From an uncultured Oscillospiraceae bacterium (lineage in GTDB: Bacteria > Bacillota > Clostridia > Oscillospirales > Acutalibacteraceae): a DNA stretch of 64,000 bases. Below, in pieces: positions 1-9,436 of the stretch. Numbering within the stretch: position 1 is the first letter of the stretch; each line of letters begins with the position of its first letter. The translations under genes and the position numbers were made by a program. The stretch spans positions 1-64,000 of the forward strand of contig UQBX01000007.1 in assembly GCA_900539425.1 (NCBI GenBank), read 5' to 3'. The notes beneath the pieces are model-generated. The model did no database searches. It saw only the letters and a list, made by a program, of their open reading frames with translations, and was not told the origin of the DNA.

Positions 1-25
1 AACAGACGCCTTTAATTTTATTATC

Positions 26-1447
26 TTATTTGAGCAGTGATTTATACATCTTGATGTACTCGTTTGCCGATTTGCCCCAGCTCATATCACAGCGCAGAGC
101 ACGCTCAACAAGTACAGGCCAGTATTCCTTGTTGTTGTAAGCATCAACCGCTCTGTAAATAGCTCCAAGCATATCGTAAGCGTTGTATGTTTTGAATGTA
201 AATCCGTTGCCCTCTCCGTCTCCGCTGTCAGAAACCGAATCACGCAGACCGCCTGTTTCGCGAACGATAGGCAGAGTGCCGTAGCGCAGAGCAACCATTT
301 GTGAAAGTCCGCACGGTTCACTCTTACTCGGCATCAAGAACATATCAGCTCCTGCGTATATCTTCCTTGCAAGGTCGGGAACAAATCCAAGCCTTAGACC
401 GACTTTATCGGGATATTTGTCATGCAGTTCACGGAAAAAGCTTTCGTACTGCCATTCACCGGAGCCGAGCACAACATACTGAATATCTCTTTCCCAAAGG
501 CTCTTTTCAAGCACTTCTCGCATAAGGTCAACGCCTTTATGACCTACAAGTCTTGTAACTATGCCAACAAGCGGAACTTCGGGGCGAACTGCAAGGCCCA
601 TTGTTTTTTGAAGTTCTTCTTTGTTTTTTGATTTATTTGAAAAATCATCAGCATTATAATTTGCCCATATTGCCTGATCCGTTTCAGGATTGTAACTGTC
701 GGTATCAATGCCGTTAAGTATACCACACAGCTTCCAGGAGCGCTGGTTGAGTATTGGGTCAAGACCGTAGGAATACCACGGGTCAAGGATTTCCTTGGCG
801 TAGGACGGGGATACGGTAGTAACCTTGTTTGCGCACTCAATGCCTGCTTTCATGAAGTTTACAAGTCCGTCATACTGAATAAGATCATAATGCTCAGGCC
901 CTATTCCAAGTACGTCCTCAAGCAGTTCATTACCGTATTTGCCCTGATACTGGATGTTGTGAATGGTGAAAACGGTCTTTATGTTTTCATAACCCATTCT
1001 TGTAGCGTAATAGCAGCTGTAATAAAGCGGCGTAAGCGCTGTCTGCCAGTCGTTGCAATGGATAATATCGGGTTTCCAGTCAATCGCGGGGATTATTTCA
1101 AGAATAGCTCTTGAAAAGAAAGCAAATCTCTCGGCATCATCATAATGACCGTAAATGCCGTCTCTCTTGAAATAATACTGATTGTCAAGGAAATAAAATA
1201 TCACACCGTTGATTTTTGTTTCAAAAATACCGCAATACTGCCTTCTCCAGCTAACAGGCACGGAAATGGAAGTGATGAACTTCATTTTGTCCTTATATTC
1301 CTGCTTTATGGAGTCATAAAGCGGCATAACAACACGGCAGCCAATAAGTCTTTTTCTAAGCGCTATGGGAAGTGAACCTGCAACATCGCCAAGTCCTCCT
1401 GACGCCATAAACGGGTTCGCTTCTGAAGCGGCATATAAAACTTTCAT
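26..1447 (-). CDS. glgA: Glycogen synthase (ADP-glucose type)
   Basis: This gene encodes a 473-residue GT5 glycosyltransferase that transfers glucose from ADP-glucose to the growing alpha-1,4-glucan chain in the cytosol. The N-terminal glycine loop reads ASGGLGDV near residues 15-22; the lysine of the classical KTGGL loop is absent, as is common in clostridial homologues. The C-terminal half carries the SEPCGLSQ segment with the conserved catalytic-site glutamate and a TGGL loop. Length is normal for the family (about 475-480). It is the last gene of the leftward glgB-glgC-glgD-glgA operon, 17 bp after glgD, with a GGGAGG ribosome site just before the ATG. The identification is secure. Confidence 0.96.
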   Translation of the reverse strand: MKVLYAASEANPFMASGGLGDVAGSLPIALRKRLIGCRVVMPLYDSIKQEYKDKMKFITSISVPVSWRRQYCGIFETKINGVIFYFLDNQYYFKRDGIYGHYDDAERFAFFSRAILEIIPAIDWKPDIIHCNDWQTALTPLYYSCYYATRMGYENIKTVFTIHNIQYQGKYGNELLEDVLGIGPEHYDLIQYDGLVNFMKAGIECANKVTTVSPSYAKEILDPWYSYGLDPILNQRSWKLCGILNGIDTDSYNPETDQAIWANYNADDFSNKSKNKEELQKTMGLAVRPEVPLVGIVTRLVGHKGVDLMREVLEKSLWERDIQYVVLGSGEWQYESFFRELHDKYPDKVGLRLGFVPDLARKIYAGADMFLMPSKSEPCGLSQMVALRYGTLPIVRETGGLRDSVSDSGDGEGNGFTFKTYNAYDMLGAIYRAVDAYNNKEYWPVLVERALRCDMSWGKSANEYIKMYKSLLK

Positions 1448-1464
1448 AATTTAACCTCCCGATG

Positions 1465-2589
1465 TTAAATTCTTGTTCCCTTGCTGAGGGTAACAGGGAA
1501 GGTGGGAGCGCCTGAAAGCTCCACGCCGTTTTTGATAGATACTTTCTTATCAGCTATAACGTAGCTGAGTTTTGAGTTTTCACCAACTACTGTATCCTGC
1601 ATAAGAATTGAATTTTTGACAACGGCGCCCTTTGCAATTTTTGCGCCCTTGAAAATAATAGAGTTTTCAACAGTGCCGTCAATAATACATCCGTCCGCAA
1701 CAAGCGAGTTGGTAAGGTGGGATTCCGCACCGTAAAGGGACGGCATATCGTCTCTTTCCTTTGTATATATCGGGAAATCGGCGCTGAAGAGTTTTGCTCT
1801 GTTTTCCTTTTCAAGCAGTTTCATCGAAACATCATAGTAAGCCTGAACGCTTGAAATGGTGCCGACAAATGAATCGGTTGCGTCATAAGCGTAAATCTTG
1901 AGGCTCTTTACATTCGCCATCAGCACATTTCTCTGGAAAGAGATCTCATTCTTTGAATGAGCTGTAGTGATAAGAGATTCAAGCAGATACTTTTTCATTA
2001 TAACGATGTTAACACTGTGGAAGATTTCTGCCTCATCGCGCCTGTCAAGGCTCATCTCGGTAATTCTTCCGTCATCGTCAACCTTGTCAAAGCAAAGGAT
2101 AGAAGCAATCTTATCCGGCATAGGCGCTTTTACACCCACAACGGTGATATCTGCGCCGCTCTGCTCGTGCCTGTCAAAAAGTGCCTCGTAATCAAGCGAA
2201 AGCACGTTGTTGCAATCGCACATAACAACATAAGTCTGGTTGCTCTGCTCAAGAAAGCCCATATTTCCGTAAATGGCGTCTATTCTGTTGCCCCACATAG
2301 TGGCGCTGCCAACATTAAAAGGCGGCAGAATGAAAAGACCGTCATTTTTTCTGCTGAGGTCCCAGGGCTTGCCTGTGCCTACATGATCCATAAGTGACTG
2401 GAAGTTTGCGTTCGTTATTACGCCCACTTTTGTAACTCCGCTTTCCACCATGTTTGAAAGTGGAAAATCAACAAGTCTGTATCTTGAGCAAAACGGAACA
2501 GAGCCCATAGTTCTCATAGCAGTAAGGCTGTCTAAAGTGCCCTCGTGAATGTTTGCGAAAATCATTCCCATTACTTTTTTTCCGTTCAT
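1465..2589 (-). CDS. glgD: GlgD subunit of glucose-1-phosphate adenylyltransferase
   Basis: This 374-residue protein is the GlgC-like partner subunit found in Firmicutes glycogen operons. It has the nucleotidyltransferase fold and a C-terminal left-handed beta-helix. The N-terminal loop reads GMIFANIHEG instead of the GGxGxRL nucleotide-binding signature, so it is expected to be catalytically poor and to modulate GlgC in a hetero-oligomer (family knowledge). An upstream GTG at 2595 would overlap glgC by 4 bp, but the AAGGAGG sequence sits about 7 nt before the ATG at 2589, which is therefore preferred. It lies between glgC and glgA and is co-transcribed with them. Confidence 0.93.
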   Translation of the reverse strand: MNGKKVMGMIFANIHEGTLDSLTAMRTMGSVPFCSRYRLVDFPLSNMVESGVTKVGVITNANFQSLMDHVGTGKPWDLSRKNDGLFILPPFNVGSATMWGNRIDAIYGNMGFLEQSNQTYVVMCDCNNVLSLDYEALFDRHEQSGADITVVGVKAPMPDKIASILCFDKVDDDGRITEMSLDRRDEAEIFHSVNIVIMKKYLLESLITTAHSKNEISFQRNVLMANVKSLKIYAYDATDSFVGTISSVQAYYDVSMKLLEKENRAKLFSADFPIYTKERDDMPSLYGAESHLTNSLVADGCIIDGTVENSIIFKGAKIAKGAVVKNSILMQDTVVGENSKLSYVIADKKVSIKNGVELSGAPTFPVTLSKGTRI

Positions 2590-2591
2590 GC

Positions 2592-3800
2592 TCACACCTC
2601 CTTGCCGGCTTCAATCATTGCGCCCGGCTCAACTTTTGAATTGCTTTTTACTGTTGCGCCCGCTCCTACTACGGCAACACCCCAGTCTTCGGGGTTCTGC
2701 AGCAGCTCAGGAATGTCGCCTACTTGGGCGCCCTCTTCGATAACGGCATTTTCGGCAACTATCGAATAGTATATCTTTGCGCCTTTTTTGATTACTGCGC
2801 CCGGCATGATAACGCTGTATCTTACATCGGCATCCTCTTCAATTTTAACATTGCTTGAGATAACGCTGTAATCAACATTGCCCTCTATCTCGCACCCCTC
2901 TGAAACGGAGGAAAGCTCAACATTTGCATTCTTGCCGATATAATGCGGCGGGCTTACCGGATTTCTGCTGTATATCTTCCAGCTTGGGTCGCTGAGGTCA
3001 AGGTCAACATTCGGGTTGATTATGTCAAGGTTTGCTTCCCACAGAGAATCAATTGTGCCTACGTCTTTCCAGTATCCCTCAAACGGGAAAGCAAACATTC
3101 TTTCACCTGCGTCAAGCATGGTGGGAATTATATTTTTGCCGAAGTCGTTTGATGAGCCTTCTGTGTTTTCATCCTGAACAAGATATTTTTTCAACTTGTC
3201 CCAGCTGAATACGTATACACCCATAGAAGCTTTGTTGGATTTCGGCTCTTTCGGCTTCTCTGCAAATTCATATATCTTGTTGTTTTCATCAGTAGCAAGA
3301 ATACCGAATCTGGAAGCCTCTTCCCACGGAACTTCAAGCACGGCAATTGTGCAGTCCGCGTTGTTCTTTTCATGAAAATCAACCATTTTTGCGTAATTCA
3401 TCTTGTAGATATGGTCGCCTGAAAGAACTACAACGTATTCGGGATTATATTTTTCAATGAAATTAATATTCTGGTAAATGGCGTTTGCTGTGCCCTTGTA
3501 CCATTCCTTGCTGCCGATAGCCTCATAAGGGGAAAGCACATGAACACCGCCGTTCTGCCTGTCAAGGTCCCACGGCTGGCCGTTTCCTATGTAGTCATTG
3601 AGCTCAAGAGGCTGATACTGTGTAAGCACACCAACGGTATAGATACCGCTGTTTACGCAGTTTGAAAGCGGAAAATCTATAATTCTGTAATTTCCGCCGT
3701 AAGGAACAGCGGGCTTTGCGATGTTCTTGGTAAGAACACCCAGTCTGCTGCCCTGCCCGCCGGCAAGCAGCATTGCAACAATGTTTGATTTATGTGCCAT
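2592..3800 (-). CDS. glgC: Glucose-1-phosphate adenylyltransferase, catalytic subunit
   Basis: The 402-residue enzyme makes ADP-glucose from glucose-1-phosphate and ATP, the committed step of glycogen synthesis. The N-terminus shows MLLAGGQGSRLGVLT, the intact pyrophosphorylase signature, followed by a KPAVPYGG segment. The C-terminal third is a hexapeptide beta-helix. The reading frame is open further upstream, but the ATG at 3800 (MAHKSN) has GGAGGA at an ideal distance and fits the family N-terminus. It starts 13 bp after the glgB stop and is followed within 4 bp by glgD. Confidence 0.96.
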   Translation of the reverse strand: MAHKSNIVAMLLAGGQGSRLGVLTKNIAKPAVPYGGNYRIIDFPLSNCVNSGIYTVGVLTQYQPLELNDYIGNGQPWDLDRQNGGVHVLSPYEAIGSKEWYKGTANAIYQNINFIEKYNPEYVVVLSGDHIYKMNYAKMVDFHEKNNADCTIAVLEVPWEEASRFGILATDENNKIYEFAEKPKEPKSNKASMGVYVFSWDKLKKYLVQDENTEGSSNDFGKNIIPTMLDAGERMFAFPFEGYWKDVGTIDSLWEANLDIINPNVDLDLSDPSWKIYSRNPVSPPHYIGKNANVELSSVSEGCEIEGNVDYSVISSNVKIEEDADVRYSVIMPGAVIKKGAKIYYSIVAENAVIEEGAQVGDIPELLQNPEDWGVAVVGAGATVKSNSKVEPGAMIEAGKEV

Positions 3801-3813
3801 AAACACATCCTCC

Positions 3814-5694
3814 TTATTTGGACTTTTCAATAAATAACGCGTTTAAGCCGCCCAGTTTAACACCAATGCTTTGGTCAAATCCGTGCATGGGCTTTTTCGC
3901 GGTTTTGTATGTTCCGGAAAGTCTTGATTTGTTTCCTCCGTATTTTTTCAGGTTGGAATCAAATATAACTTTATAAGTTCCGGCCTCAGGAACGCCTATG
4001 CGGTATTCCTTGTGCTCGTTTGGCGTGAAATTGAATATACCTATAATTTCGTGCCCTGTTTTGCTGATTCGCCTGAAGGCTATCGTTGAATTTGCGTTGT
4101 CATCGCTTGATATCCAGCTGAAGCCTTCCCAGCTGTAATCAATCTCCCAAAATTCGGGGTGATCTTTGTAAAAATGATTTAATTCTTTTGAGAATTCAAG
4201 CAGCTTTCTGTGCTTTTCATAATCAAGCAGCAGCCAGTCGAGCCCGTCCTCATAAGCCCATTCCTTGAACTGACCGAATTCCTGCCCCATGAACAGCAGT
4301 TTTTTGCCAGGGTGAGCCGCCATATATGATAAGAACAGCCTCATGCCCTCAAATTTCATCTCATAATCACCGGGCATCTTGTTTATCAGGCTGCATTTTC
4401 CGTGTACTACTTCGTCATGGCTTATGGGAAGAATGAAGTTTTCGGAAAAGGCGTAGAAGAAACTGAATGTTATGCAGTTGTGGTTTCCTTTTCTGAAAAG
4501 CGGATCAAGCGAAGTGTAACGCAGCATGTCGTTCATCCAGCCCATGTTCCACTTAAAGTTAAAACCAAGCCCCCCAACATCGGGCGGCATTGTTATCATA
4601 GGCCATGCGGTGGATTCCTCGGCTATCATCATAACACCCGGGTGCTCCTTAAACATTGCGCTGTTGAGCTGTTTAAAAAATTCAACCGCCTCAAGGTTTT
4701 CGTTTGAGCCGTATTTGTTTGCCACCCATTCGCCTGCCTGCCTGCCGTAATCAAGATAAAGCATAGAAGCAACGGCGTCTACGCGCAGGCCGTCAAAGTG
4801 ATACATGTCCGTCCAGTACATGGCGGAGGAGATAAGAAAGCTTTTCACTTCGTTTCTGCCGTAGTCAAAAACTCTTGTTCCCCATTCTTTGTGCTCGCCT
4901 TTTCGCATATCGGAATATTCATAAAGCGGCGCACCGTCAAATTCGTAAAGTCCGTGAGCGTCTTTCGGAAAATGAGCGGGCACCCAGTCAAGTATTACGC
5001 CTATTCCTGCCTGATGGCATCTGTCTACAAAATACATAAGATCATCAGGAGTGCCATAGCGTGAAGTGGGTGCGAAATACCCCGTAACCTGATAACCCCA
5101 TGAGCCGTCAAACGGGTATTCCATAAGCGGCATAAGCTCTATGTGGGTGTATCCCATATCCGTTACATAGGGCAGAAGCTCGTCTGCCATTTCACGGTAA
5201 GAATAAAAGTCTCCGTTTTCCTTCTTTTTCCAAGATCCGAAGTGCATTTCATATATGTTTACGGGCTTTTCAAGGATATTGCCGCTCAGGCTTTCTTTCT
5301 GCCATTCTGCGTCTTTCCATTTATAGCTGCCAAGCTCGTAAACTTTTGAAGCTGTGCCCGGTCTTGTCTCACTGTGAAATCCGTAAGGATCGGCTTTGTA
5401 AAGAATGCGCCCGTCTGCCGCGGTGATAACATATTTATAGCAGTCATAGATATTTATTCCGTCTATGACCGCTTCCCAAATTCCCGGTGAAATCTGCTCC
5501 ATTACATTTGCGCTTTCGTTCCAGCCGTTGAAATCGCCTGCAACGGAAATGGAAACAGCGTTCGGTGCCCATACTCTGAAAGCAAACTCGCTTCCTTTAA
5601 TTCTATGACAGCCGAAAAATTCGTATGACCTGTAATTTTCACCTTTGTTGAAAATATATATGGGAAATTCGTATTCTTTCTTTAACTTTTTCAT
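3814..5694 (-). CDS. glgB: 1,4-alpha-glucan branching enzyme
   Basis: A GH13 branching enzyme of 626 residues that introduces alpha-1,6 branches into glycogen. It has an N-terminal CBM48 region (FRVWAPNAVSISVAGDFN), then the TIM barrel with the nucleophile Asp in LRVDAVA, the acid/base Glu in MIAEEST, and the third catalytic Asp in PISHDEVVHGK. The start at 5694 (MKKLKKEY) is preceded by AAGGAGA; codons further upstream look non-coding. It is the first gene of the leftward glycogen operon, and a good sigma-A promoter lies about 90 bp upstream. Confidence 0.96.
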   Translation of the reverse strand: MKKLKKEYEFPIYIFNKGENYRSYEFFGCHRIKGSEFAFRVWAPNAVSISVAGDFNGWNESANVMEQISPGIWEAVIDGINIYDCYKYVITAADGRILYKADPYGFHSETRPGTASKVYELGSYKWKDAEWQKESLSGNILEKPVNIYEMHFGSWKKKENGDFYSYREMADELLPYVTDMGYTHIELMPLMEYPFDGSWGYQVTGYFAPTSRYGTPDDLMYFVDRCHQAGIGVILDWVPAHFPKDAHGLYEFDGAPLYEYSDMRKGEHKEWGTRVFDYGRNEVKSFLISSAMYWTDMYHFDGLRVDAVASMLYLDYGRQAGEWVANKYGSNENLEAVEFFKQLNSAMFKEHPGVMMIAEESTAWPMITMPPDVGGLGFNFKWNMGWMNDMLRYTSLDPLFRKGNHNCITFSFFYAFSENFILPISHDEVVHGKCSLINKMPGDYEMKFEGMRLFLSYMAAHPGKKLLFMGQEFGQFKEWAYEDGLDWLLLDYEKHRKLLEFSKELNHFYKDHPEFWEIDYSWEGFSWISSDDNANSTIAFRRISKTGHEIIGIFNFTPNEHKEYRIGVPEAGTYKVIFDSNLKKYGGNKSRLSGTYKTAKKPMHGFDQSIGVKLGGLNALFIEKSK

Positions 5695-5780
5695 GCTTTT
5701 TCTCCTTAACGGCAGAAAGTTATTTATATGGAAGCGCTTAATTAGCCGCAATGCGACCATTAACACTTATAATCAAATAT

Positions 5781-5809
5781 ATTGTATCATCTCAGTAATG
5801 AACATTCAA
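5781..5809 (-). promoter_or_regulatory. Sigma-A promoter of the glycogen operon
   Basis: On the minus strand TTGAAT (5809-5804) is separated by 17 bp from TACAAT (5786-5781), leaving a leader of about 80 bases before glgB. The 399-bp intergenic region 5695-6093 is AT-rich and otherwise holds only the divergent promoter of the ANTAR gene; no other gene or RNA was recognised in it. Confidence 0.6.
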
Positions 5810-6003
5810 GTGTTTTTTGTTTACTTTGTTACAAGAAATTTTTGAATAATGGCAAATATTGTGCAATTTGTTACAAAATTTTTGATATTTTTGGTAAAAG
5901 TAAATCAAAAGAGCGAAATTATCCCAAAATCGCGTGATTCGGTTTTCATCATTATCAATAATTTTAACGATTTTTATTAAAGAATTTTATATTTATTTTT
6001 CTA

Positions 6004-6033
6004 TTGATTGAATATGGTTTAATATGGTATAAT
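6004..6033 (+). promoter_or_regulatory. Extended -10 promoter of the ANTAR-dap-pur run
   Basis: TTGATT (6004-6009) is followed after 18 bp by a perfect TATAAT (6028-6033) preceded by TGG, an extended -10. A small GCCC/GGGC hairpin lies at 6051-6064 in the predicted leader, just before the ribosome site. Confidence 0.65.
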
Positions 6034-6093
6034 TGTTAACGGATTTTACTGCCCTTTTCAGGGCAAGTCAAATACCGCCGGGAGGGAAAGAGG

Positions 6094-6609
6094 TTGAAGG
6101 ATATAATCGTAGTTTATCCTAAAAGAGAAACTGCTCTTTCAATCAGGCTCCTGATTGAAAAAAGCGGCTTTCACGTCTCCCATGTCTGCGCTCTCGGCAC
6201 ATCGGCACTTGAAATTTCACAAGAAAAGCAAAACGGAGTTATTGTATGTCCTTTTGTTATGAAGGATATAACGGCGGCTCAGCTTGCGGAGCAGGTGCCA
6301 AACGGTTTTGATATAATAGCACTGTCAAAAAACGGCACAGAGCAGTATATGGGCAATATGATAACCCTTCCCGTGCCGATGGACAGAAATGATTTTCTGA
6401 ATACCGTCCAAATGCTGGCAAGCAGTAAATCGAGTTTTACAAGAAGAACAGGCGAGGACGGCGAATATATTTCAAAAGCAAAAGAAGCGCTGATGCACAT
6501 TAAGGGAATGAGTGAAACTCAGGCTCATAAGTATCTTCAGCAGGAAAGTATGCGAAGCGGCAAGAAGATAGCCGCCGTAGCAATGGACATTTTAGACGGA
6601 CTTACATAA
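6094..6609 (+). CDS. ANTAR-domain protein with a degenerate receiver
   Basis: A 171-residue protein with a receiver-like N-terminal fold (about residues 1-115) and a C-terminal ANTAR RNA-binding three-helix domain (about 125-168: KAKEALMHIKGMSETQAHKYL and the following helices). ANTAR proteins bind paired hexaloop hairpins in nascent RNA and prevent termination. Here the receiver lacks the usual acidic pair (VVYPKRE), the phospho-acceptor Asp (VIVCPF) and the conserved lysine, so phosphorylation control is unlikely. Translation starts at a TTG with GGAGGG seven bases upstream; no ATG is available nearby. It heads a run containing dapF, dapL, purC and purB, with 37 bp to dapF. No sensor kinase is adjacent. 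Its RNA target is unknown. Confidence 0.82.
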   Translation: MKDIIVVYPKRETALSIRLLIEKSGFHVSHVCALGTSALEISQEKQNGVIVCPFVMKDITAAQLAEQVPNGFDIIALSKNGTEQYMGNMITLPVPMDRNDFLNTVQMLASSKSSFTRRTGEDGEYISKAKEALMHIKGMSETQAHKYLQQESMRSGKKIAAVAMDILDGLT

Positions 6610-6646
6610 ACGGTTTTGCCGAAAAAATGTGAAGGTTTGTGATTAT

Positions 6647-7510
6647 ATGAAATTTACAAAGATGCAGGGCTGCGGCAACGATTATGTTTATATCGATTGC
6701 TTTAAAGAAAAAGTTGAAAATGAAAGTGAAGCGGCTATCCTGCTTTCAGACCGCCATTTCGGTGTGGGCGCGGACGGACTTATTTTGATAAAAAAAGGCA
6801 CTGCGGCTGATTTTGAAATGGTTATGTATAATGCGGACGGCACACGCGCAGAAATGTGCGGCAACGCAATCCGCTGTGTTTCCAGATATGTGTATGACAA
6901 CGGTTATATAAATTCCTCGGATTTCACGGTTGAATCAATGGGGAAAATAAAAAATATTGAGCTTATCCTCAGCGGCTCTGAGGTAAAAGGAGCGCGCGTA
7001 AACATGGGAGCACCTATTATCAATGCCGCCGATGTGCCCGTTGTTGCTGATACACAGAAAGTTATAAACAAACCCGTGAATGTGGCCGGCAGGGATTTCA
7101 ATATGACCTGCGTTTCTATGGGAAACCCCCACGCGGTTATGATAATTGACGAAAGTCCCAGAGATTTTGAACTTGAAAAATACGGCCCGCTCTTTGAAAA
7201 CAATAAGATGTTTCCTAACCGCGTAAATGCCGAGTTTGTCAAAATCATAAACAGAAATGAGATAGAAATGCGTGTATGGGAGCGCGGCACGGGCGAAACT
7301 CTTGCCTGCGGCACGGGTTCCTGCGCTTCAGGCGTAGCTTCACAGCTGTGCGGCTTCACAGATAAGGATGTAACAGTTCATCTTATCGGCGGAGATCTTA
7401 AAATAAGCTGGAACGGCGGCGAAAATGACCCTGTGTATATGACGGGGCCCGCCGAATATGTCTTTACAGGCGATATTGATTTACAGAAAATCAGGAGGTT
7501 TAAAATATGA
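6647..7510 (+). CDS. dapF: Diaminopimelate epimerase
   Basis: This 287-residue enzyme converts LL- to meso-diaminopimelate for lysine and peptidoglycan synthesis. Both catalytic cysteines are in place: the N-terminal one in DGTRAEMCGNAIRC and the C-terminal one in ETLACGTGSCAS. The frame is open from a GTG at 6629, but the ATG at 6647 (MKFTKMQGCGNDY) fits the family N-terminus. It overlaps dapL by 4 bp (ATGA), so the two last steps of the DapL pathway are translationally coupled. Confidence 0.97.
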   Translation: MKFTKMQGCGNDYVYIDCFKEKVENESEAAILLSDRHFGVGADGLILIKKGTAADFEMVMYNADGTRAEMCGNAIRCVSRYVYDNGYINSSDFTVESMGKIKNIELILSGSEVKGARVNMGAPIINAADVPVVADTQKVINKPVNVAGRDFNMTCVSMGNPHAVMIIDESPRDFELEKYGPLFENNKMFPNRVNAEFVKIINRNEIEMRVWERGTGETLACGTGSCASGVASQLCGFTDKDVTVHLIGGDLKISWNGGENDPVYMTGPAEYVFTGDIDLQKIRRFKI

Positions 7511-8691
7511 AAGCAAATGAAAATTTCTTAAAGCTTGAAAGCTCTTATCTGTTTTCAACAGTTGCAAAAAAGCAGAGGGAATATCAGCAGGCTAATCCGG
7601 ATAAGGAAGTTATCCGCCTTTCAATCGGTGATGTAACAAAGCCGCTTGCTCCTGCTGTTATTGAGGCTATGCACAAAGCTGTTGACGAAATGGCTAATGA
7701 GGAATCATTCCGCGGTTATCCGCCCGAGCATGGCTATGATTTCCTTGTTGATGCTATTCATAAGCACGATTATGCAGACAGGGGTCTTGATATTGAAAAG
7801 GACGAGATATTTGTTTCAGACGGCGCAAAATCAGATTGCGGAAATATAGGCGATATTTTCGGAGAGGGAAACAAAATCGCTATCTGTGACCCCGTTTATC
7901 CCGTTTATTACGATTCAAACGTTATGAGCGGCAGAACGGATATCATCTATATGCCGTGCACGGCTGAAAACGGCTTCATGCCTCAGCTTCCTGAGGAAGT
8001 GCCTGATATTATTTATCTTTGCTTCCCCAACAACCCGATTGGCGTTGCCGCAAGCGCAGAGCAGCTCAAGGTATGGGTTGATTACGCAAATGAGCACGGC
8101 TCACTTATTCTTTACGATTCAGCATATGAGGCATTTGTAACAGACGGCTCAGTAAAATCAATATATGAGGTAGAGGGCGCAAAAACCTGCGCTATCGAAT
8201 TCCGCTCATTCTCAAAGACAGCGGGCTTTACAGGTGTACGCTGCGGTTACACAGTAGTACCTAAGGCTCTTGAATTCGGCGGTATCAGCCTTAATTCACT
8301 GTGGGGCCGCCGCCAGGCAACTAAGTTCAACGGCGTCAGCTATATCACTCAGCGTGCTGCTGAGGCTGTATACAGTGAAGAGGGTCAGAAGCAGACTAAA
8401 GAAACAATAGCTTATTATCAGAGAAACGCAAAGACCATATTTGACGGACTTACCGAGGCAGGCTTCACCTGTTACGGCGCTGTAAATTCGCCTTATGTAT
8501 GGCTGCGTGTTCCTGAGGGAATGACTTCATGGGAATTCTTTGACGATCTTCTTGATAAGTGCCAGGTTGTCGGCACACCAGGCTCAGGCTTCGGCAAGTG
8601 CGGTGAGGGATATCTTCGCTTAACAGGTTTCGGCAACTATGAAAAAACACTTGAAGCCGTAGACAGAATTAAAAGAGTATACGGCAAATAA
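7507..8691 (+). CDS. dapL: LL-diaminopimelate aminotransferase
   Basis: A 394-residue class I/II PLP aminotransferase that makes LL-diaminopimelate directly from tetrahydrodipicolinate, bypassing the succinylase or acetylase routes. The PLP lysine is in the SFSKTAGFTG segment, and the FPNNPIG loop contacts the cofactor. Coupling to dapF supports the DapL assignment over other aminotransferases of this fold. purC follows after 34 bp. Confidence 0.93.
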   Translation: MKANENFLKLESSYLFSTVAKKQREYQQANPDKEVIRLSIGDVTKPLAPAVIEAMHKAVDEMANEESFRGYPPEHGYDFLVDAIHKHDYADRGLDIEKDEIFVSDGAKSDCGNIGDIFGEGNKIAICDPVYPVYYDSNVMSGRTDIIYMPCTAENGFMPQLPEEVPDIIYLCFPNNPIGVAASAEQLKVWVDYANEHGSLILYDSAYEAFVTDGSVKSIYEVEGAKTCAIEFRSFSKTAGFTGVRCGYTVVPKALEFGGISLNSLWGRRQATKFNGVSYITQRAAEAVYSEEGQKQTKETIAYYQRNAKTIFDGLTEAGFTCYGAVNSPYVWLRVPEGMTSWEFFDDLLDKCQVVGTPGSGFGKCGEGYLRLTGFGNYEKTLEAVDRIKRVYGK

Positions 8692-8725
8692 TTAAGTATT
8701 TTTTAGAAGTTTGGAGGATAAATAA

Positions 8726-9436
8726 ATGACTAAGACAGAGCAGCTTTATGAGGGCAAGGCAAAGAAAGTTTGGGCTACCGAAGATCCCGATATCGTTATC
8801 GTGGATTACAAGGATGATGCCACTGCTTTCAACGGCAAAAAGAAGGGCACTATCGTAGGTAAGGGCGTTGTAAACAACAAGATGTCCAATCTCCTTATGC
8901 AGCTTCTTGAAAAGCACGGTGTTCCCACTCATTTTGTTGAGGAACTTTCAGACAGAGAAACAGCTGTTAAAAAGGTAAAGATTATTCCTCTTGAGGTTAT
9001 AATCCGCAACCGCGCAGCAGGTTCTATCTGCAAGAGACTTGGCCTTGAAGAGGGCATGGATTTCGTTGCCCCGTCAATCGAGTTCTCATATAAGTGCGAC
9101 GAACTTGACGATCCGCTTATTTCCGAGTATCACGCTATCTCATGCGGCTTCTCAACAAGAGAAGAGGTTGATACCATTAAGGAAATGGCTTTCAAGATCA
9201 ATGATGTTCTCAAAGAGTATTTCGCTTCAATCGGCGTTGAGCTTATCGACTTCAAGCTTGAGTTCGGCAAAACTTCTGACGGCAAGATCGTTCTCGCTGA
9301 TGAGATCAGCCCCGACACCTGCCGCTTCTGGGATATCAAAACTCATGAAAAGCTTGATAAGGACCGCTTCCGTCGTGACCTCGGCGGTGTTGAAGACGCA
9401 TACGCTGAGATGATGAAGAGAACGGGGTTGAACTGA
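8726..9436 (+). CDS. purC: SAICAR synthetase
   Basis: Phosphoribosylaminoimidazole-succinocarboxamide synthase, 236 residues, catalysing the ATP-dependent addition of aspartate to CAIR in purine synthesis. It starts with the typical LYEGKAKKV nucleotide-binding motif and contains the EVIIRNRAAGS and DEISPDTCRFWD motifs. Its stop overlaps the purB start by one base (TGATG), so the two consecutive aspartate-using steps are coupled. Confidence 0.97.
   Translation: MTKTEQLYEGKAKKVWATEDPDIVIVDYKDDATAFNGKKKGTIVGKGVVNNKMSNLLMQLLEKHGVPTHFVEELSDRETAVKKVKIIPLEVIIRNRAAGSICKRLGLEEGMDFVAPSIEFSYKCDELDDPLISEYHAISCGFSTREEVDTIKEMAFKINDVLKEYFASIGVELIDFKLEFGKTSDGKIVLADEISPDTCRFWDIKTHEKLDKDRFRRDLGGVEDAYAEMMKRTGLN

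Noticed and set aside
1957..2397. Open frame of 146 codons antisense to glgD
   Set aside because: It mirrors glgD codons, has no upstream ribosome site and no domain.
1465..3800. glgC duplication as a recent tandem copy
   Set aside because: glgD is highly diverged and lacks the catalytic loop; the pair is the normal clostridial GlgC/GlgD arrangement.
5695..6093. Riboswitch or small RNA in the glgB-ANTAR gap
   Set aside because: The region is AT-rich with two divergent promoters and one 4-bp hairpin only; no conserved riboswitch core was seen.
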